Source of the DNA: Flavobacterium sp. SH_e
Lineage (GTDB): Bacteria; Bacteroidota; Bacteroidia; Flavobacteriales; Flavobacteriaceae
Direction: 5' to 3'
Length of the DNA stretch: 64,000 nucleotides
Assembly: GCF_025717045.1 (NCBI RefSeq)
Contig: NZ_JAOVZN010000002.1
Coordinates: forward strand, 124,001 to 188,000
Of the stretch, positions 63,809 to 64,000 are shown piece by piece (within the stretch, counting starts at the first letter, position 1; each line of letters begins with the position of its first letter). The notes below the pieces were generated by a model. It worked only from the letters and a program-made list of their open reading frames with translations, searched no databases and was not told the DNA's origin. The position numbers and the translations under genes were made by a program.

Positions 63809-64000
63809 ATGCCTAAAGAACTTTTACTTCAAGTTACACCAGAAATTGCTGCAAACGAATCATTGCTAAAAGACCATTTGTCTAAGCAAATTAAAGTTTC
63901 TGCTCAAGAAATTCAGCACGTTTCAATTTTAAAACGCTCTATTGATGCACGTCAGAAAGCGATTAAAATCAATTTGAAAGTTCTTATTTATTTAAAAGGC
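63809..64000 (+). CDS. N-terminus of a probable FAD-dependent oxidoreductase, 3' truncated by the window
   Basis: The first 64 codons are visible: PKELLLQVTPEIAANESLL, DHLSKQIKVSAQEIQHVSIL and RSIDARQKAIKINLKVLIYL. This N-terminal domain, an RNA-binding-like alpha/beta unit ahead of the FAD fold, is what I associate with the NAD(P)/FAD-dependent oxidoreductase (YtfP/HI0933-like relatives) of Bacteroidota. The FAD-binding GxGxxG is not yet reached, so the call is tentative. The -7 site at 63754 is the likely promoter. Confidence 0.5.
   Translation, partial: MPKELLLQVTPEIAANESLLKDHLSKQIKVSAQEIQHVSILKRSIDARQKAIKINLKVLIYLKG

Noticed and set aside
1..64000. CRISPR arrays, tRNA/rRNA genes, riboswitches, prophage or transposase genes
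   Set aside because: I looked for regularly spaced repeats, tRNA-like cloverleaf ends and typical protein motifs on both strands and found none; this is by eye, so a weak structured RNA could have been missed.

Overview
The window looks like a chromosomal segment of a Flavobacterium-type Bacteroidota. It is AT-rich, Shine-Dalgarno sequences are mostly absent, several sites match the Bacteroidota sigma -7 element TAnnTTTG, and the right flank carries PorV/PorQ-family and TatC/LptB/KpsF genes typical of the group. About 53.6 kb of the 64 kb is one very large surface-polysaccharide locus read entirely left to right. The last 10 kb is ordinary housekeeping sequence with genes on both strands.

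Layout. (1) 1-6.2 kb: 3' end of a Wzy-like polymerase (cut by the window edge), glycosyltransferases (GTs), an O-acyltransferase and a hexapeptide acetyltransferase. (2) 6.2-16.2 kb: nucleotide-sugar block: a WbpV-like reductase, gmd-fcl (GDP-L-fucose), a WecA/WbpL-like initiating transferase, a cupin plus DegT-family aminotransferase pair (an amino-deoxysugar), rfbC-rfbD-rfbA (dTDP-L-rhamnose, no rfbB in view) and a PglF/WbpM-type 4,6-dehydratase ended by a clear intrinsic terminator. (3) 16.3-20.6 kb: Wzm/Wzt ABC exporter, then a protein with a kinase-like N-terminal half and a methyltransferase C-terminal half, then a CatB-type acetyltransferase. (4) 20.6-29.3 kb: nine GTs in a row. (5) 29.3-41.9 kb: three MBOAT O-acyltransferases with four SGNH-like membrane-anchored partners, wrapped around a nonulosonate (sialic-acid-like) neuA-HAD fusion, a short neuB and an unassigned GT-B-like protein; a family-3 acyltransferase closes the block. 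(6) 41.9-52.2 kb: eight more GT or GT-like proteins (including exostosin-like and fucosyltransferase-like ones) and an O-antigen ligase/polymerase-like protein. (7) 52.2-53.6 kb: a WcaJ/PglC-type initiating sugar-phosphate transferase behind its own promoter-like site.

How the genes could work together: L-fucose, L-rhamnose, an N-acetyl-6-deoxy sugar, an amino-deoxysugar and a nonulosonic acid would be made here and assembled by about twenty transferases on a lipid carrier. Products would leave through Wzm/Wzt and/or a Wzx/Wzy route (no flippase is visible), and O-acyl groups would be added by the MBOAT/SGNH modules. Two initiating enzymes, an ABC exporter and two polymerase/ligase-like proteins suggest more than one glycan is made here.

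Right flank: a DUF4105 (Lnb-like) protein, PorV/PorQ-family outer-membrane protein, pssA, GH25 lysozyme, lptB, an AhpD-like protein, tatC, kpsF, recQ, a 79-residue unknown, and the start of a probable FAD-dependent oxidoreductase. A nested palindrome lies at 63582-63732. I saw no rRNA, tRNA, CRISPR array, transposase or prophage gene. The most unusual items are the kinase-methyltransferase next to Wzt and the triplicated MBOAT/SGNH block around neuAB.
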